NCBI GenBank assembly: GCA_015068055.1 | Contig: SVLG01000076.1 | Span: 1 to 7,750 of the forward strand | Direction: 5' to 3' | DNA: 7,750 bases | Source of the DNA: Oscillospiraceae bacterium | Lineage (GTDB): Bacteria; Bacillota_A; Clostridia; Oscillospirales; Oscillospiraceae | Shown here: positions 5,517 through 7,750 of the stretch, piece by piece | Numbering within the stretch: position 1 is the first letter of the stretch | Layout: each line of letters begins with the position of its first letter | Notes under the pieces: model-generated | The model's database searches: none | What the model was told of the DNA's origin: nothing | What the model saw: only the letters and a program-made list of their open reading frames with translations | Made by a program: the position numbers and the translations under genes

Positions 5517-6224
5517 TCAGAGAGCGCCGTAAAACTCAATGGTAACTTCACCGCAGAGCATATCGCCCCGGAGGCCGTTGCCTTCGGCGGTGAGGACACA
5601 GTCTGTGCCGTTGACACGGGTGGTATAGTGCCCCTCTGGCAGGGTCTGGAGACCTTCGTGCCAGGGGAGAAAACCTTCCCGGGCGTGGCCGGTCAGCCAA
5701 TGGGGATGACCCAGAACGCGGTTGGCGGCGGCGATGTCGCCCCGCTCCAGCAGTTCTCGGATGTAAGTGGAGCTGGCGATGTGGCCGTCCACGGTGACAG
5801 CGTCGATCACGTCCACGCTGAGAGCATTTTCCGCGCCGTAGCGGAGCAGCTTTTCACCGTTGCCTTCGCCCCGGTAACCGAAGCGGAAGTCGTGGCCTAC
5901 GACATAGCCCGCCGCGCTGCAGTGCATCTCCAGCGTGATGAGGAAGTCCCGCCAGGGGGTTTTCATAGTATCCCGGGTAAAGGGGATGAAATACACATCT
6001 TCAATGCCGCTCATACGGCGGATCAGCGCCACACGGTCGGCATCGTGGTTGATGAGGGGAACGCTGCAGCCATGGACAAGCGTATCCGGGTGCACGTCAA
6101 AGGTGATGACCGCGCTCCGCGCGCCCAGTTCCGCGGCCCGCTCTGCCGTGCGGCGGAGGAGCGCCTGATGGCCCAGATGGATGCCGTCAAAATAGCCAAG
6201 CGCCAGCACGTACCTGTCGTTCAT
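5517..6224 (-). CDS. ribF: RibF-like FAD synthetase (FMN adenylyltransferase) with reduced riboflavin-kinase domain
   Basis: The typical bifunctional RibF (about 300-320 residues) phosphorylates riboflavin to FMN with its C-terminal domain and adenylylates FMN to FAD with its N-terminal domain. This protein has 235 residues. The adenylyltransferase half looks intact: GYFDGIHLGH (10-19, the nucleotide-binding HxGH), ITFDVHP (40-46), VVGHDFRFGYRGEG (108-121) and SSTYIRELLERGD (151-163). The kinase half is only about 65 residues. After LGHPHWLTGHAREG (171-184) the GRxLGFPTAN ATP/metal loop is absent, the chain resumes with LPEGHYTTRVN, and the later conserved catalytic-Glu region is missing. I therefore infer FMN adenylyltransferase activity only, or a repurposed nucleotidyltransferase. 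The start overlaps the truB stop by 4 bp (ATGA), with GAGG 7 nt upstream, matching the usual truB-ribF order. No frameshift was seen: the frame is clean to its stop. Confidence 0.85.
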   Translation of the reverse strand: MNDRYVLALGYFDGIHLGHQALLRRTAERAAELGARSAVITFDVHPDTLVHGCSVPLINHDADRVALIRRMSGIEDVYFIPFTRDTMKTPWRDFLITLEMHCSAAGYVVGHDFRFGYRGEGNGEKLLRYGAENALSVDVIDAVTVDGHIASSTYIRELLERGDIAAANRVLGHPHWLTGHAREGFLPWHEGLQTLPEGHYTTRVNGTDCVLTAEGNGLRGDMLCGEVTIEFYGAL

Positions 6225-7072
6225 CCGTTAACCTCGTAAAAGCTTTTGATCACATGGCCCCGGCCATTTTCGGCCCGGCCCAGCGCCAGAAATTCACCGC
6301 TCTCTGCAAAAAGACGGTATTCGCCGTCGGGCTGTTCCAGCGCAAAGTCGTTGCCGCAGCGGCAGAAGCGCTCGGCACGGTGGCTGAGTGTCACGGCCTC
6401 CCGGTCAGAGAAAAGACTGTCCAGAGGGAGCAGCCGCGACTCGTTTGCCTCCCCCACGGTGCAGGCCTCCGTTACGGAGAATACCCCACAGCGCACCCGA
6501 CGGAGGCTCGCCATGGTGCCGCCGCAGCCCAGTGCCGCGCCGATGTCGTGGCAGAGAGTGCGGATATAGGTGCCCTTGGAGCAGCGAACCCGGAGCAGGT
6601 AGTCTCCGTTTTCCTCACCCAGTAGTTCCAGCGCGTGAATGGTGATGGGCCGGGCCTCCCGCTCCACATCACCGCCCCGGCGGGCGATGTCATAGAGCTT
6701 CTGCCCCTTGATCTTGATGGCACTGTACATGGGGGGAATCTGCAGGATCTCCCCGGTAAAGCGGGGGAGGATAGCGGCTACCTCCGACGCCGTGGGACGG
6801 AGGGGGCTTTCCGTAAGGATGCGGCCGGTGATATCCTGGGTGTCGGTACTGATGCCCAGACGCAGGGCGGCTATATATTCCTTTTCATCGGCCTCGGCAA
6901 AGGTGGCGGCCCGGGTAGCTCGGCCGCAGAGAACCACCAGCAGGCCGGTGGCCATGGGGTCCAGTGTGCCGGCGTGGCCCATACGGCGCTCACGCAGCAC
7001 GCCCCGGAGCTTGGCAATTACATCGTGGCTGGTCCAGTCGGGTTCCTTGTCGATGAGGAGGATGCCGGTCAT
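6221..7072 (-). CDS. truB: tRNA pseudouridine(55) synthase
   Basis: TruB isomerises U55 to pseudouridine in the T-arm of nearly all tRNAs and also acts as a tRNA folding chaperone. The 283-residue protein has all the family marks: GILLIDKEPDWTSHDV (3-18), the catalytic loop GHAGTLDPMATGLL with nucleophile D38, EKEYIAALRLGISTDTQD (about 63-80), PPMYSAIKIKGQKLYD (about 113-128) and the late CSKGTYIRTLCHDIG (about 164-178). The C-terminal 50-60 residues fit the small PUA-like end domain. The start ATG overlaps the nrnA stop by 4 bp (ATGA), and GGAGG lies 8 nt upstream inside nrnA. The end overlaps ribF by 4 bp. The order nrnA-truB-ribF matches the conserved Firmicute cluster downstream of infB-rbfA. 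No oddity was seen. Confidence 0.97.
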   Translation of the reverse strand: MTGILLIDKEPDWTSHDVIAKLRGVLRERRMGHAGTLDPMATGLLVVLCGRATRAATFAEADEKEYIAALRLGISTDTQDITGRILTESPLRPTASEVAAILPRFTGEILQIPPMYSAIKIKGQKLYDIARRGGDVEREARPITIHALELLGEENGDYLLRVRCSKGTYIRTLCHDIGAALGCGGTMASLRRVRCGVFSVTEACTVGEANESRLLPLDSLFSDREAVTLSHRAERFCRCGNDFALEQPDGEYRLFAESGEFLALGRAENGRGHVIKSFYEVNG

Positions 7073-7750
7073 GGCCAGACCTCCTCAATGGCGGCGCGGA
7101 GCACCTCGGCGGTTTCCTCACCGCTCAAGTCCAACTCGCAGCCGGAGGCCATTTTATGACCGCCGCCGCCAAAGCGCTTGCAGACTTCGGTACAGCTGAC
7201 GGAGCCATCGGAGCGCATGGAGACCTTGCTGTGGCCCGGACGCAGCTCGCGGATGGTGACGGAGACGCGGCTTCCGGCAACGAGACCGGCAAGCCCTGCC
7301 AGGTCCTCGCAGTCGCTTTCCACGGCACCGGCCTTTTCCAGCATCTCCAGCGTAATGACCGCAATATTCAGCTGGTCATTCCGGTAGGAACGCAGGGTGG
7401 AGTAAATGTAACCCTCCAGCAGCAGACGGGCGCGCCGCTTGGTGCGGAAAAGGAGGTTGTTGAGGTAGGGGGCCCGGGCACCCAGATCCACCAGACGCCC
7501 CGCGGCGTGGAAGGTGTTGGCGTTTACGTTGGCATAGACAAAGCAGCCGGTGTCCGTGGAGACGGCCATGTAGAGAAGGTCTGCTTCCTCTGCGGTGACA
7601 CCGCCGATTTCTTCCAGCACGGCGAGAATCAGTTCGCCGCAGGAGGCACGGTCGACCCAGACGATGTGGCTTTTGGCATAGGAGCCGCCGCCCGGGTGGT
7701 GGTCAAAGGCCAGATCCACGCTGCCCGCAAAACCTTTGGGGAACATACGT
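7069..7750 (-). CDS. nrnA: DHH-family phosphoesterase NrnA (nanoRNase/pAp phosphatase), 5' end outside window
   Basis: This is the C-terminal 226 or so residues of a DHH/DHHA1 phosphoesterase. NrnA degrades RNA fragments of 2-5 nt and dephosphorylates pAp; some relatives act on pGpG or c-di-AMP products. The frame stays open to the window edge, so the ATG at 7746 is probably internal and the first Asp-rich motifs lie outside. Visible parts: the defining DHHPGGG metal motif just after the fragment start; VSTDTGCFVYANVNANTF, which carries the later conserved TDTG.F aspartate; a linker helix; and the DHHA1 domain ending in CKRFGGGGHKMASG, the glycine-rich substrate loop. Placement directly before truB is the usual Firmicute arrangement and separates it from RecJ or from the membrane-bound GdpP. 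Substrate preference cannot be read from the fragment. Confidence 0.92.
   Translation of the reverse strand, partial: RMFPKGFAGSVDLAFDHHPGGGSYAKSHIVWVDRASCGELILAVLEEIGGVTAEEADLLYMAVSTDTGCFVYANVNANTFHAAGRLVDLGARAPYLNNLLFRTKRRARLLLEGYIYSTLRSYRNDQLNIAVITLEMLEKAGAVESDCEDLAGLAGLVAGSRVSVTIRELRPGHSKVSMRSDGSVSCTEVCKRFGGGGHKMASGCELDLSGEETAEVLRAAIEEVWP

Noticed and set aside
5628..6239. A 203-codon plus-strand open frame opposite ribF
   Set aside because: It is antisense to ribF, whose motifs are clear, and has no ribosome binding site or family resemblance of its own.
6635..7199. Plus-strand open frames of 163-174 codons opposite truB and nrnA
   Set aside because: Both strands are open because of GC bias. 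The minus-strand proteins carry the full TruB and DHHA1 motifs, while the plus-strand translations carry none.

Overview
This 7.75-kb window reads as ordinary chromosome from a GC-rich, low-oxygen Firmicute, most likely a member of the Clostridia/Oscillospiraceae (Flavonifractor/Intestinimonas-like). That placement is inferred from the gene set (FtsK/SpoIIIE, Mini-RNase III, RqcH, RsmE, and an nrnA-truB-ribF block), clear AGGAGG-type ribosome binding sites, and high GC. No rRNA, tRNA, CRISPR array, insertion sequence or phage gene was seen.

Layout. (1) 1-3035, plus strand: a tight operon holding the 3' end of an ftsK/spoIIIE DNA translocase, mrnC (23S rRNA maturation) and rqcH (ribosome-associated quality control), with 8-bp and 1-bp gene overlaps, closed by a strong hairpin terminator. 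(2) 3047-4043, minus strand: rsmE (16S rRNA m3U methyltransferase) followed by a coupled 83-aa three-helix membrane protein of unknown function. This pair converges on the same terminator and has a recognisable promoter at 4081-4109. (3) 4139-4525, plus strand: a small protein divergent from rsmE, resembling a ferritin-like protein that has lost metal ligands, followed by a hairpin. (4) 4634-5140, plus strand: a complete small CDP-alcohol phosphatidyltransferase in noticeably more AT-rich DNA, a candidate for later acquisition. (5) 5182-7750, minus strand: the downstream half of the classic infB-rbfA-nrnA-truB-ribF translation/RNA operon, with 4-bp ATGA overlaps at nrnA/truB and truB/ribF. It ends in a 105-aa proline-rich tail-anchored protein and a terminator shared with the phosphatidyltransferase gene.

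The common theme is RNA and ribosome maintenance: MrnC trims 23S rRNA, RsmE modifies 16S rRNA, TruB modifies tRNA, NrnA degrades very short RNA, and RqcH rescues stalled nascent chains. I did not find a convincing new multi-gene system. The points most worth a second look are a RibF homologue whose riboflavin-kinase half has collapsed, an Asp-to-Glu change at the RqcH DR motif, the degenerate ferritin-like gene, and two uncharacterised small membrane proteins attached to housekeeping operons.
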